From NCBI GenBank assembly GCA_002151545.1, contig CP021237.1:2046001-2110000 (forward strand): DNA of 64,000 nucleotides, in the 5' to 3' direction. How positions within the stretch are numbered: the first letter of the stretch is position 1; each line of letters starts with the position of its first letter. The notes below the pieces were generated by a model that saw only the letters and a program-made list of their open reading frames with translations, ran no database searches and was not told the DNA's origin. Position numbers and translations under genes: made by a program. This DNA is from Sphingobacteriaceae bacterium GW460-11-11-14-LB5 (lineage in GTDB: Bacteria > Bacteroidota > Bacteroidia > Sphingobacteriales > Sphingobacteriaceae). Shown in pieces: positions 26,625-36,480 of this stretch.

Positions 26625-28177
26625 TGAAACATACAAGAAATTTTATAACAACAGTTGTATTGTCGCTAATGGCAATCACAGGTTTTGCGCAGCAGAAATC
26701 AATTCTGGGGACTGAGAAACTGAAGAAATATGTCACCTATTTCAATTCTATAGACACAGAAGCGGTTAAAAACTATATACCCAATGCAGATGCCTTTTCC
26801 TGGTTAGCGGAACAGGCACCATTATTCGAATGCCCTGATTCGGTTTTAGAGCAAAACTATTACTACCGCTGGTGGACTTATCGCAAACACCTGGTTAAAA
26901 CACCTGAAGGTTTTATCTTCACCGAGTTTATCGAACCCGTTAAGCATGCCGGAAAATATAATTCCATCAGCTGTGCCTTAGGTCACCATATTTACGAAGG
27001 CAGATGGTTAAAGGACAATGCTTATCTAAAAGATTATATCAAATTCTGGCTTTACCATGCCGATGTGGGTCAAACCAAACAACGTTTTCATCAATTTAGC
27101 AGCTGGGTAGATGATGCCGTTTATCAGAATTATTTGGTGCAACCGGATCAGGGATTTTTGAAGGAGATTTTGCCTGCATTAGATAAAGATTACAGCAAAT
27201 GGGAATCGGAAAGACAGCTTAAAAACGGCCTTTTCTGGCAGCATGATGTTAAGGATGGCATGGAAGAATCGATCAGCGGATCACGAAAAGACCAGAACCA
27301 ACGGCCAACCATAAACAGTTATATGTATGGCAATGCGATGGCTCTGGATAAAATTGCCACGCTTTTAGGTGATGGAATGCTTGCTGGTAAGTATAAAAAT
27401 AAAGCAGTAGTCTTGAAAAAATTAGTACAGGACAGTTTATGGAATGTTTCTTCTTCGTTTTTTGAAACCAGAAAAGCCAAAGGCGGTTCAGCTGATGTGA
27501 GGGAAGCCATCGGTTTTACACCATGGGAATTTAACCTGCCGGATGATCAGTCAAAATATGCAAAAGCCTGGGACCAGCTGCTCGATACTGCCGGATTTAA
27601 AGCACCCTGGGGATTAACCACCGCCGAAAGAAGAAACCCAACATTTAGAACCAGGGGTACAGGACATAGCTGTGAATGGGATGGTGCACTTTGGCCTTTT
27701 GCCAGCTCGCAAACTTTAAAAGGATTGGCCAATCTGTTGACCAACTATAAAAAACACGGTAAAATGAATGCCGAAGTTTTTTACAAGGAACTGCATCAGT
27801 ACGCGGCTTCTCACGTTAAAAATGGCAAACCTTATCTGGGTGAATACCAGGATGAGAAAACAGGAGAGTGGTTAAAGGGCGATAATCCGAGAAGCAGTTT
27901 TTATAATCACTCCACTTTTAATGATTTAATTATCAATGATTTGGTTGGTATAAAGCCACGTCAGGATAATGTGCTTGAAATTTCTCCATTAATCCCTAAA
28001 AATCAGTGGGATTGGTTTATGTTAGATCAAGTTTCATATCACCATAAAACACTGACTATATTGTGGGATAAAACCGGAAAAAAATACAATAGAGGTAAAG
28101 GATTATTGGTGTTTGTGGATGGCAAAGAGATTTACAAAGGCAAAGATTTGAAACCTTTAAAGGTGCAGATGAATTAG
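26624..28177 (+). CDS. MGH1/GH63-like (alpha/alpha)6-barrel hydrolase
   Basis: 517 residues with a signal peptide ending near residue 22 (MAITGFAQQ). The rest is a helical (alpha/alpha)6 barrel of the MGH1/GH63-like class: YYYRWWTYRKHLVKTPEGFI, FHQFSSWVDDAVYQNYL, NSYMYGNAMALDKIA, RGTGHSCEWDGALWPFASSQ and FYNHSTFNDLIINDLVG. Conserved Trp and acidic residues in the barrel suggest a real exo-hydrolase, but its linkage is unknown. It is translationally coupled to the preceding large hydrolase, so both probably work on the same oligosaccharide in the periplasm. The GH142 family is another possible relation. Confidence 0.65.
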   Translation: MKHTRNFITTVVLSLMAITGFAQQKSILGTEKLKKYVTYFNSIDTEAVKNYIPNADAFSWLAEQAPLFECPDSVLEQNYYYRWWTYRKHLVKTPEGFIFTEFIEPVKHAGKYNSISCALGHHIYEGRWLKDNAYLKDYIKFWLYHADVGQTKQRFHQFSSWVDDAVYQNYLVQPDQGFLKEILPALDKDYSKWESERQLKNGLFWQHDVKDGMEESISGSRKDQNQRPTINSYMYGNAMALDKIATLLGDGMLAGKYKNKAVVLKKLVQDSLWNVSSSFFETRKAKGGSADVREAIGFTPWEFNLPDDQSKYAKAWDQLLDTAGFKAPWGLTTAERRNPTFRTRGTGHSCEWDGALWPFASSQTLKGLANLLTNYKKHGKMNAEVFYKELHQYAASHVKNGKPYLGEYQDEKTGEWLKGDNPRSSFYNHSTFNDLIINDLVGIKPRQDNVLEISPLIPKNQWDWFMLDQVSYHHKTLTILWDKTGKKYNRGKGLLVFVDGKEIYKGKDLKPLKVQMN

Positions 28178-28186
28178 TGAAATACC

Positions 28187-28412
28187 TTGGTCTGTGTCCT
28201 CACAGACCAAAGTAAAAATTGATTAATGGGCGATGAAATCGCCGTTCTCACGCATCCTCGTTACAAACGAGGACGATGTGGAGATGAATTAGTAATCCGT
28301 CATTGCGAACCGAAGCGCTTGGATGAGGGTGGTGTGAAGCAATCTATTTTGCTTCATAGTTAGAAAGATTGCTTTCCCGAAATTTCGGGACTGGCTATGC
28401 CTCGCAAGGACG
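28187..28412. repeat. Composite intergenic repeats before GH28
   Basis: Three palindromic pieces fill this gap. First is a hairpin at 28187-28210 (TTGGTCTGTG / CACAGACCAA). Second is CCTCGTT / AACGAGG at 28256-28272. Third is a larger imperfect palindrome at 28298-28412 that starts CGTCATTGCGA and ends TCGCAAGGACG, with an inner TCCCGAAATTTCGGGA. The first and third have relatives at 32959-32982 and 32849-32917. They look like dispersed non-coding repeat elements and may also end the upstream transcript. Confidence 0.7.
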
Positions 28413-28435
28413 GTAAAATAATAAAGTATAACCAA

Positions 28436-30013
28436 ATGAAATACATGCTCAAAACCTTAATTTTTGTACTTGCAATTTGTAGTGGAATAACCGCTAAAGC
28501 CCAGTCTTATTACAACGTAATTAAATATGGTGCAAAAAACGATAGCAGCAAACTGGCTACTACCGCTATCAAAAATGCGATAGAAGCTGCATCCAAAGCT
28601 GGGGGTGGGACAGTTTATTTCCCTGCCGGAAAATACCTAACGGGAGCCATACATTTAAAAAGCAACATCACCATCTTAATTGATGCCGGAGCTGAATTAC
28701 ATTTCAGCGATAATTTTGATGATTATTTGCCGATGGTAAAAAGTCGTTACGAAGGGGTTGATGTAACCAGTTTTTCACCCTTGTTTTATGCCTATAAAGT
28801 AGAAAATATCTCGATTATCGGCAGGGGAATGATCGATGGTCATGGTAAAAAATGGTGGGATTTTGTAGAAGGTTATAAAGAGGGACAAGCCCGATCGAAA
28901 TGGCAAACTATTTTTGACGGTTTAAATAAGGATATTCTTTTGCCTGACGATCCCAAACAAATGAAACGAGGTTTTCTTCGTCCGCCGTTTATACAACCCA
29001 TGTTCTGTAAAAATGTGTTGATTGATGGAATCACGATCCGTAATTCACCATTCTGGACGGTAAATCCTGAATTCTGCGAAAATGTTAAGGTTCATGCGGT
29101 TACCATCAACAACCCGCACTCGCCAAATACGGATGGCATCAACCCGGAGTCTTGCAAAAATGTACACATTTCAGATTGCCACATCAGCGTGGGCGACGAT
29201 TGCATCACCATTAAATCAGGCAAAGACGCGCCAGGAAGAAAAATGGCTGTTCCAGCAGAAAATTATGTCATTACCAATTGTACCATGTTATCAGGTCATG
29301 GCGGTGTGGTGATTGGTAGCGAAATGTCGGGTGATGTACGCAAAATTGCCATTTCCAATTGTATTTTCGATGGAACAGAGCGAGGCATCCGCATTAAAAC
29401 CGCACGCGGCAGGGGCGGTGTGGTAGAAGATATCAGGGTGAGTAACATCATCATGAAAAATATTACCGATCAGGCTATTGTATTGGATATGCAATATGCA
29501 AAAACCAATGTCGAAGCCGTTTCAGCGCGTACACCGATTTTTAGAAATATTCATTTTAGCAATATTACAGGACAGGTTAACCAGGCAGCTTATTTAAATG
29601 GTTTAGAAGAAATGCCTATCGATAATATTACCTTCAACGACATTAATATGGATGCTAAAACTGGCTTTTCTATCCAAAATTCCAGTAATATTGAGTTTCA
29701 TAATGTAACGGTAAATACAGAACTAGGAGCCTCATTAAAGGCTTTAAAAGTGAATAATTTAATTGTTGATGGTTTAAAAAGTAATAAACCTCATGCTAAT
29801 GCAGCAATAGTCGATCTTACAAATGTATCAGACTTGTTTCTGTATAATGCTTTTCCGACGAAAGAAACGGTTACTTATTTGAAATTAAACGGAGCCGAAA
29901 CTAAAAATATATTCCTGGGAAACAATAATTTTAGGCGGGTGAAGGAGGCGGTTAAAAAAGAGAAGGAAGTGAGTAGTAACATCGAAATTATTTCGGGAGA
30001 TAAAGGACAATAA
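28436..30013 (+). CDS. GH28 polygalacturonase/rhamnogalacturonase
   Basis: 525 residues from this ATG. An in-frame ATG at 28397 lies inside the repeat element and would put 13 charged residues before the signal peptide, so it was not used. Signal peptide about 1-22 (GITAKAQ). The parallel beta-helix carries all GH28 motifs: NTDGI (Asn231-Asp233), GDDC (Asp254, Asp255), SGHGGVVIG (His288) and RIKT (Arg319, Lys321). It hydrolyses alpha-1,4-galacturonosyl bonds of homogalacturonan, or alternating bonds in rhamnogalacturonan. One base separates it from the GH95 gene, so they are cotranscribed. Exo or endo action cannot be read directly. Confidence 0.93.
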   Translation: MKYMLKTLIFVLAICSGITAKAQSYYNVIKYGAKNDSSKLATTAIKNAIEAASKAGGGTVYFPAGKYLTGAIHLKSNITILIDAGAELHFSDNFDDYLPMVKSRYEGVDVTSFSPLFYAYKVENISIIGRGMIDGHGKKWWDFVEGYKEGQARSKWQTIFDGLNKDILLPDDPKQMKRGFLRPPFIQPMFCKNVLIDGITIRNSPFWTVNPEFCENVKVHAVTINNPHSPNTDGINPESCKNVHISDCHISVGDDCITIKSGKDAPGRKMAVPAENYVITNCTMLSGHGGVVIGSEMSGDVRKIAISNCIFDGTERGIRIKTARGRGGVVEDIRVSNIIMKNITDQAIVLDMQYAKTNVEAVSARTPIFRNIHFSNITGQVNQAAYLNGLEEMPIDNITFNDINMDAKTGFSIQNSSNIEFHNVTVNTELGASLKALKVNNLIVDGLKSNKPHANAAIVDLTNVSDLFLYNAFPTKETVTYLKLNGAETKNIFLGNNNFRRVKEAVKKEKEVSSNIEIISGDKGQ

Positions 30014-30014
30014 T

Positions 30015-32831
30015 ATGAAGTTTAAACTTTTATTAAGTACATCATTTTTATTATTAACTGCTCATTTTAGCAGTATTGCACAAGAAAACAACCATACTTT
30101 ATGGTATACTAAAGCTGCCCAAAAGTGGACTGATGCCTTGCCCATCGGAAATGGCAGACTGGGCGCTATGATTTTTGCAGGAACAGCTGTTGATCATATC
30201 CAATTTAACGAGGAAACTTTATGGACAGGCAAGCCAAGGGATTATAACCGGAAAGACGCCTATCAATATCTTCCAGAGATCAGAAAGTTACTTTTTGAAG
30301 GAAAACAGGCCGCCGCTGAAGCCCTGGCTCAAGAACATTTTATGGGCTTGCAAAGCAGTTCAGGTGACAGAAAAGTTTGGGTAAATACAATGAAAACCGG
30401 AAAAGGTATCCAGGGAAATCCAGCACTTGCAAGCTTTGACGATAAAAGCTGGAAAACCATAAAAGTACCTGCTTACGAAGGATGGGAAACTGTAGGTTTA
30501 GCCAATTTAGACGGTGCCGTTTGGTTCAGAACTACTTTCGATGCACCCGAAAACTGGGCAGGAAAAGATCTAGTTCTCGATCTTAACCGCATCCGTGATC
30601 AGGATTTTACTTATATAAATGGTGAATTGGTTGGCAATACCGATAATACGGAGCCAAGAAAGTACACCATACCTGCAAAACTGATTAAAAAAGGTAAAAA
30701 TGTAATTGCCATACAGGTACTTAATTATTTTGATAAAGGTGGATTAGCAGGCTATAAAGACACCTCAAAAAAGATCGGGATTTACCCTGTGGGCACGACT
30801 ATAAATGAGGGTGTTTCGCTTGTTAAAGAATGGAAATATAAAATTCAGGATGAAAACCCACCAGCCGTTCCGCAATACCAGGCAAGTTATCAGCCATTTG
30901 GCGATTTGAACTTATATTTCAAGCAAACCAAATCGATTGTTACCAATTACAAACGGTCTTTGGATATCAGTACGGCGATTGCTAAAACCACTTATACTTT
31001 AAATGGTGTAAATTATCAGCGTGAGTATTTTGCAAGTCAACCGAATCAGGCTGTAGTAATCCATTTAACGGCTGATCGAAAAGCTTCTATAAGCTTCGAT
31101 GCCGAACTTTCCAGTCCACACCGAAAATCATCGGTAAAAGCTTTAGGCAACAACATAATTGCATTAACGGTTCAGGTTAAAGATGGCGCATTGAAGGGCG
31201 AGAACCGGTTAACCGCGCTTGTCAAAAATGGCTCATTAAAGATTCTGAATGGTAAAATCAGCATCAGTCAGGCCGATGAAGTAACACTTTATTTAACAGG
31301 TGGAACCAATTTTATCAATGCACAAGATGTGTCCGGAAATCCGGCAACCGCAAATATTAAGGCGCTAAGTGGTTTGAAAGGTAAACCGTATGCCGAAATC
31401 AGGCAGCAGCACATTAAAGAATATCAAAGCTATTACAACACTTTTAGTGTCAATTTTGGCCGCTCAGAGAATGAAAACCTTCCTACAGACGAAAGGTTAG
31501 CAAAATTTGCAACCGCTAACGATCCTGCTTTTGCAGCCTTATACATGCAATATGGACGGTATTTGTTGATTTCAAGTTCTCGCCCGGGTACACAACCGGC
31601 TAACCTGCAGGGAATCTGGAACGATTTGTTAACTCCGCCATGGGGAAGCAAGTACACGACCAATATTAACCTCGAAATGAATTATTGGCCGACAGAAATT
31701 CTCAATTTATCGGCATTAAACGAACCACTATTTAGCAAAATCAAAGGATTATCTAAAACCGGTGCTGAAACGGCAAAAGCATATTACAACGCCCGTGGCT
31801 GGGTTTTACACCACAACACCGATTTATGGAATGGAACAGCGCCCATCAATGCTTCTAATCATGGGATTTGGATGAGTGGCGGCGCCTGGTTAAGTCAGCA
31901 CTTATGGGAGCATTACCAATTTAGTAAAGATCGTAAGTTTCTCGAAACCGAAGCCTATCCTTTAATGAAACAGGCAGCCTTGTTTTTCGAAGATTTTCTG
32001 GTGAAAGACCCAAAAACAGGCTGGTTAATCAGTACGCCATCCAATTCACCGGAAAATGGTGGTTTGGTAGCTGGTCCGACAATGGATCACCAGATCATTA
32101 GGTCGCTGTTTAAAAATTGTATAACTGCATCAGAAGTACTTAATATCGATGCAGATTTTAGAAAATCGCTAACGGAGAAAGTCAAACAGCTGGCACCAAA
32201 TCAGGTAGGTAAATATGGTCAGTTGCAAGAATGGCTGGAGGATAAAGACGATACGACCAACAAACACCGCCATGTTTCGCATCTATGGGGTGTTTACCCT
32301 GGAAACGACATTACCTGGGATAGCAATGAAAAAATAATGCAGGCCGCGAAACAGTCTTTATTGTATCGCGGAGATGATGCTACCGGCTGGAGTCTGGCCT
32401 GGAAGATCAATTTCTGGGCACGATTTAAAGATGGCGACCACGCGATGAAATTGGTGAAAATGCTGATGAAGCCGGCTAATAATGGCGCAGGTTCTTATGT
32501 AAACCTTTTTGATGCGCATCCACCTTTCCAGATTGATGGAAACTTTGGCGGCGCAGCCGGAATTGCGGAAATGATCGTGCAAAGTCACCAGGGTTATTTA
32601 GATATTTTACCGGCATTACCAACGGCTATTCCTCATGGTGAAATGAAGGGACTCCTTGCCAGAGGTGGTTTTGAACTGGATTTAAACTGGGATAAGGGAT
32701 TACTAACCTCATTAACCATAAAATCTAAAGTGGGTGGGGCTTGTAAAATCCGTTACAAAAACCATAACATCAATATCGAAACAAAAGCAGGCGAAAGCTA
32801 TAATTTAAATGGAGCCCTGAAATCGCAATAA
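30015..32831 (+). CDS. GH95 enzyme with inserted beta-sandwich domain
   Basis: 938 residues, signal peptide about 1-22 (HFSSIAQ). The GH95 N-terminal domain (DALPIGNGRLGAMIFAG; ETLWTGKPRDYNRKDAYQYL) is interrupted after EALAQEHFMG (residue ~111) by about 180 residues and resumes at YQPFGDLNLYF (~292). The insert (DDKSWKTIKVPAYEGWETVG, WFRTTFDAPENWAGKDLVLD, INGELVG, GKNVIAIQV) is a GH2-type sugar-binding jelly roll. The barrel has TNINLEMNYWP, NSPENGG and QIDGNFGGAAG, so the catalytic set is intact. It probably removes terminal alpha-L-fucose or alpha-L-galactose from a pectin side chain. Same operon as GH28 and GH2. Confidence 0.9.
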   Translation: MKFKLLLSTSFLLLTAHFSSIAQENNHTLWYTKAAQKWTDALPIGNGRLGAMIFAGTAVDHIQFNEETLWTGKPRDYNRKDAYQYLPEIRKLLFEGKQAAAEALAQEHFMGLQSSSGDRKVWVNTMKTGKGIQGNPALASFDDKSWKTIKVPAYEGWETVGLANLDGAVWFRTTFDAPENWAGKDLVLDLNRIRDQDFTYINGELVGNTDNTEPRKYTIPAKLIKKGKNVIAIQVLNYFDKGGLAGYKDTSKKIGIYPVGTTINEGVSLVKEWKYKIQDENPPAVPQYQASYQPFGDLNLYFKQTKSIVTNYKRSLDISTAIAKTTYTLNGVNYQREYFASQPNQAVVIHLTADRKASISFDAELSSPHRKSSVKALGNNIIALTVQVKDGALKGENRLTALVKNGSLKILNGKISISQADEVTLYLTGGTNFINAQDVSGNPATANIKALSGLKGKPYAEIRQQHIKEYQSYYNTFSVNFGRSENENLPTDERLAKFATANDPAFAALYMQYGRYLLISSSRPGTQPANLQGIWNDLLTPPWGSKYTTNINLEMNYWPTEILNLSALNEPLFSKIKGLSKTGAETAKAYYNARGWVLHHNTDLWNGTAPINASNHGIWMSGGAWLSQHLWEHYQFSKDRKFLETEAYPLMKQAALFFEDFLVKDPKTGWLISTPSNSPENGGLVAGPTMDHQIIRSLFKNCITASEVLNIDADFRKSLTEKVKQLAPNQVGKYGQLQEWLEDKDDTTNKHRHVSHLWGVYPGNDITWDSNEKIMQAAKQSLLYRGDDATGWSLAWKINFWARFKDGDHAMKLVKMLMKPANNGAGSYVNLFDAHPPFQIDGNFGGAAGIAEMIVQSHQGYLDILPALPTAIPHGEMKGLLARGGFELDLNWDKGLLTSLTIKSKVGGACKIRYKNHNINIETKAGESYNLNGALKSQ

Positions 32832-32848
32832 AATATGAACAACAAAAT

Positions 32849-32917
32849 CGTCATTGCGAGAAGGAACGACAGCCTGCCCCGACTTTTCGGGGAAGCAATC
32901 TCCCTTAGAAGAGACTT
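32849..32917. repeat. Half copy of the CGTCATTGCGA repeat
   Basis: Starts CGTCATTGCGAG and contains CCCCGACTTTTCGGGG (32877-32892). It is related to the left half and central hairpin of the element at 28298-28412. The reading frame of the following GH2 gene is open through it, which gives a false N-terminal extension. Confidence 0.65.
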
Positions 32918-32951
32918 GTTAAAAGTTAATTTTTTTAATGTTTTTTGCTGC

Positions 32952-35900
32952 ATGGGCCTTGGTTCGTGTCGCCACGAACCAAAAAGAATTCAATTTAAAC
33001 AGTTGCTTTTACTACTGTTATGCATCATCAATTTTTATGGAGTGAGTTCGCTTTATGCACAAAACCAAACCAGGAAAGACATTTTATTAAATTCAAACTG
33101 GCTCAGTATCGCCAACGAAAAAAACAGCGATGCTTTTGAGGGCTTTCAATTAGCCAGCTATAAAACCCTTGACTGGAAAAAAGTAAATGTTCCGCATAAC
33201 TGGGATCAGTACGAAGGTTACCAACGGAAATTCCATGGCAATAAACATGGTTATGCCTGGTACCGCAAAACATTTAAAACCAATGAAAGTAAACAAGGAA
33301 AACGGTTTTTTCTATACTTTGAAGGTGTTGGTTCTTACGCAACGGTTTGGTTAAACGGTAAAAAAGTTGGTTATCATGCGGGCGGCAGAACAACTTTTAC
33401 ATTGGATGTAACTGCTGCAATTAAACTGAATAACCAAGAAAATACATTAGCTGTTCGGGCCGATCACCCTGCAAATATCCAGGATTTACCCTGGGTTGAT
33501 GGCGGTTGTTCAACTGAACGAGGTTTTTCAGAAGGTTCGCAACCGATGGGTATTTTCCGTCCGGTTCATTTAATGGTAACCAACGAGCTTCATGTTGAAC
33601 CCTTTGGTGTGCACATTTGGAACGATAATAAAATTTCAGAAAAGGCTGCGATTTTGAATCTGAGTACCACAGTTAAAAATTATAGCTTAAGGTCTAAAAA
33701 TGTTTCCATAATCAACAGATTACTAGATCAAAGTGGGAAGCCGGTTAAAGAATTAAAGAAAACAACAACTGTTCCTGCTGGTAAAGAAATTCAGATCGAT
33801 CAGCAGACTGATAAAATCGCTAATCCTAAACTTTGGTCATTAGAAAATCCATATCTCTATACTTTACAAACTACGGTAGTGGAGAACGGGAAAATTGTCG
33901 ATGAACTGAAAACACCTTATGGTATCCGCTGGATTAGCTGGCCTATTGGTGATCAGGTTGCTCAGAAACAGTTTCTTTTAAATGGAAAACCTGTTTTCAT
34001 TAACGGGATTGCAGAATATGAGCATTTAATTGGTCAGAGCCACGCTTTTAGTAACGAGCAGATCAGCTCGAGGGTTCGACAAATTAAAGCAGCAGGTTTT
34101 AATGCCTTCCGGGATGCACATCAACCACACAATTTATTGTATTCTGATTATTGGGATAAGGAAGGGATTTTATGCTGGACGCAGATGGCCGCACATATCT
34201 GGTACGATACGCCGGAATTCCGGAAGAATTTTAAATCACTTCTAACAGACTGGGTAAAAGAACGCAGGAACAGTCCGGCGGTAGTATTATGGGGTTTAGA
34301 AAACGAAAGTACTTTACCCGAAGATTTCGCGAAGGAATGTACCGAGTTGATTCGGAAATTAGATCCTACAGCTTCATCACAAAGAAAAGTAACCACCTGT
34401 AACGGCGGAAAAGGCACGGATTGGGATGTTCCCCAAAACTGGACCGGTACCTATGGCGGTAATCCTTTAACTTATGGCGAAGATTTACAACGTCAGGTTT
34501 TGGTTGGTGAATATGGTGCGTGGAGAACCATCGATCTTCATCACACAGATGCGAATGGTAAAGGTTACACGGAGAACAAAATGACCGATTTAATGGAAAC
34601 TAAGGTGCGCCTGGCCGAATCGGTAAAGGATAAAACCGCAGGTCACTTTTTCTGGCTATACAGTTCACATGATAATCCGGGAAGGGTGCAGGGAGGAGAA
34701 GGATTGAGAGATCTCGATCGGGTAGGCCCTGTAAATTACAAAGGCATGTTTACGCCCTGGGAAGAACCTACAGATGTATTTTATATGTTCAGGGCAAATT
34801 ATGCACCGAAACAAACTGAACCTATGGTGTACATTGTTTCGCATACCTGGCCAAACCGCTGGACGAAACCCGGCATTAAAGACAGTGTGGTGGTGTATTC
34901 CAATTGTGATGAAGTAGAGCTTTTTAACGATGTAAACGGTCAATCTTTAGGCCGAAGGAAACGTGATGTTATAGGCACACATTTCCAGTGGAACAAACCA
35001 GATATCCAATATAATATATTGTATGCCGTGGGTTATGTAAATGGGAAAGCTGTGGCCAAAGATCAAGTGGTATTACAGAATCTGCCTGAAAGTCCAAATT
35101 TTAATGTTTTAATTAAGGATAAACAATTAACAACTCCCGCTCAGGGCTATAATGATGTGTATCGCGTAAACTGTGGTGGTGGCGATTATACAGATGCCAA
35201 CGGGCGTAAATGGTCGGCTGATAGGAATTTAACTTCACAGCATAATTTTGGCTCTACCTCATGGACAACAGATTTTAAGGATATTCCTGCTTTTTTTGCC
35301 AGTCAACGCCGCACCTTTCAACCCATTGCCGGTACCAAAGACTGGAAGCTTTTACAGACTTTCAGATATGGCAGAGATCAGTTGAAATATCATTTCCCGC
35401 TGCCTGACGGAGAATACCTGGTCGAACTTTATTTTATCGAGCCCTGGCTGGGTATAGGCGGAGGTTTTGATGCCAAAGCCATGCGCTTATTTGATGTGGC
35501 CTTTAACGGTAAAACTGTAATTAAAGATTTAGACATCTGGAAGGAAGCCGGAAGCAACTCTCTGTTGAAGAAAACAATCAAAACGACGGTTAAAGGTGGC
35601 TTTCTGGATATTAATTTCCCCGAAGTAAAAGCTGGTCAGGCGGTGATTTCAGCTATTGCCATTGCCAGTTTAAATCCAAATATTCATGCTGCACCGCCTA
35701 GTCAATCGCTTTTAACCAAAATCAAAAATGCGGAACTAAACAGCTGGCTGGATATTGGGGATGAACAGTTTAAAAATGAAAATTCGACCTTTACCGATCT
35801 GCCTTCTAATTTATATGGTGCAGAATGGTTAAAAGCATCACGGGCGCAGGAAAGTATCGAATTCACCGCTACGGATAGTGTCGACGCATTTATTGCTTTG

Positions 35901-36476
35901 ACGATAAACAGCAGCATTCCCCAGGGATTCGAAGACACCAGGACCTCAATAAAAAACAGTAGGGATGAAAGCTTTAATCTCTATCGGAAAAGACTCCTTC
36001 CTAACGAAAGGATTATCTTCGATAATAGAACAGCCACTGTTTTTGTATTACCTGTTACGCATTTACAACCCGCATACGATTTAAAAACGACGACTTCCTA
36101 TAAAGCGACAGATGGTATTTTGGCCGGTAAAGAAGTAATAAAAGCCATATTGATGGATAAACAGCGTGTTGTTTTTAATGCTGCTAATCAAGGTAGTTTA
36201 AGCTGGAAAATTTCAGTGGGCGTGGCCGATACCTATTCGTTAACCATCAAATACCATAATCCATCGGAGCAGCTTTTAAAAGGAAAACTGGAATTCTCCT
36301 CAGCTGACGGAACAGTGATGAAAACAGAAAGTGTTGAATTTGCACCAACCAAAGCGGGTAAATGGAACTACCTGAGCACCAATACCGGAAGCATGATTAA
36401 TGCCGGAACTTATCAACTCAGATTGATTGCTACTGATGCTAAAGGCCTTGCAGTTGATGCTTTAGATGTTCAATAA
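32952..36476 (+). CDS. GH2 family glycoside hydrolase with malectin domain
   Basis: About 1174 residues. The frame is open from 32835, but that ATG would translate a repeat. ATG 32952, or a TTG just before the hydrophobic run QLLLLLLCIINFYGVSSLYA, is more credible; the start is uncertain. Order: signal peptide, GH2 sugar-binding sandwich (WKKVNVPHNWDQYEG), Ig-like domain, and TIM barrel with acid/base Glu452 (LENES) and nucleophile Glu520 (VGEYGAW). A malectin-like carbohydrate-binding domain (YRVNCGGGDYTDANGRKW) and C-terminal sandwich domains follow. Members are beta-galactosidases, beta-glucuronidases or alpha-L-arabinopyranosidases. Cotranscribed with GH28 and GH95. Confidence 0.87.
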   Translation: MGLGSCRHEPKRIQFKQLLLLLLCIINFYGVSSLYAQNQTRKDILLNSNWLSIANEKNSDAFEGFQLASYKTLDWKKVNVPHNWDQYEGYQRKFHGNKHGYAWYRKTFKTNESKQGKRFFLYFEGVGSYATVWLNGKKVGYHAGGRTTFTLDVTAAIKLNNQENTLAVRADHPANIQDLPWVDGGCSTERGFSEGSQPMGIFRPVHLMVTNELHVEPFGVHIWNDNKISEKAAILNLSTTVKNYSLRSKNVSIINRLLDQSGKPVKELKKTTTVPAGKEIQIDQQTDKIANPKLWSLENPYLYTLQTTVVENGKIVDELKTPYGIRWISWPIGDQVAQKQFLLNGKPVFINGIAEYEHLIGQSHAFSNEQISSRVRQIKAAGFNAFRDAHQPHNLLYSDYWDKEGILCWTQMAAHIWYDTPEFRKNFKSLLTDWVKERRNSPAVVLWGLENESTLPEDFAKECTELIRKLDPTASSQRKVTTCNGGKGTDWDVPQNWTGTYGGNPLTYGEDLQRQVLVGEYGAWRTIDLHHTDANGKGYTENKMTDLMETKVRLAESVKDKTAGHFFWLYSSHDNPGRVQGGEGLRDLDRVGPVNYKGMFTPWEEPTDVFYMFRANYAPKQTEPMVYIVSHTWPNRWTKPGIKDSVVVYSNCDEVELFNDVNGQSLGRRKRDVIGTHFQWNKPDIQYNILYAVGYVNGKAVAKDQVVLQNLPESPNFNVLIKDKQLTTPAQGYNDVYRVNCGGGDYTDANGRKWSADRNLTSQHNFGSTSWTTDFKDIPAFFASQRRTFQPIAGTKDWKLLQTFRYGRDQLKYHFPLPDGEYLVELYFIEPWLGIGGGFDAKAMRLFDVAFNGKTVIKDLDIWKEAGSNSLLKKTIKTTVKGGFLDINFPEVKAGQAVISAIAIASLNPNIHAAPPSQSLLTKIKNAELNSWLDIGDEQFKNENSTFTDLPSNLYGAEWLKASRAQESIEFTATDSVDAFIALTINSSIPQGFEDTRTSIKNSRDESFNLYRKRLLPNERIIFDNRTATVFVLPVTHLQPAYDLKTTTSYKATDGILAGKEVIKAILMDKQRVVFNAANQGSLSWKISVGVADTYSLTIKYHNPSEQLLKGKLEFSSADGTVMKTESVEFAPTKAGKWNYLSTNTGSMINAGTYQLRLIATDAKGLAVDALDVQ
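32959..32982. repeat. Hairpin repeat TTGGTTCGTG / CACGAACCAA
   Basis: 10-bp perfect stem with 4-base loop TCGC. It is the counterpart of 28187-28210, with two compensatory base-pair changes in the stem. It sits 7 bases after the candidate ATG of the GH2 gene. Confidence 0.65.
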
Positions 36477-36480
36477 GATA

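Noticed and set aside
28397..28435. Upstream ATG for the GH28 gene
   Set aside because: It sits in the repeat element and places charged residues before the signal peptide; the ATG at 28436 starts a normal one.
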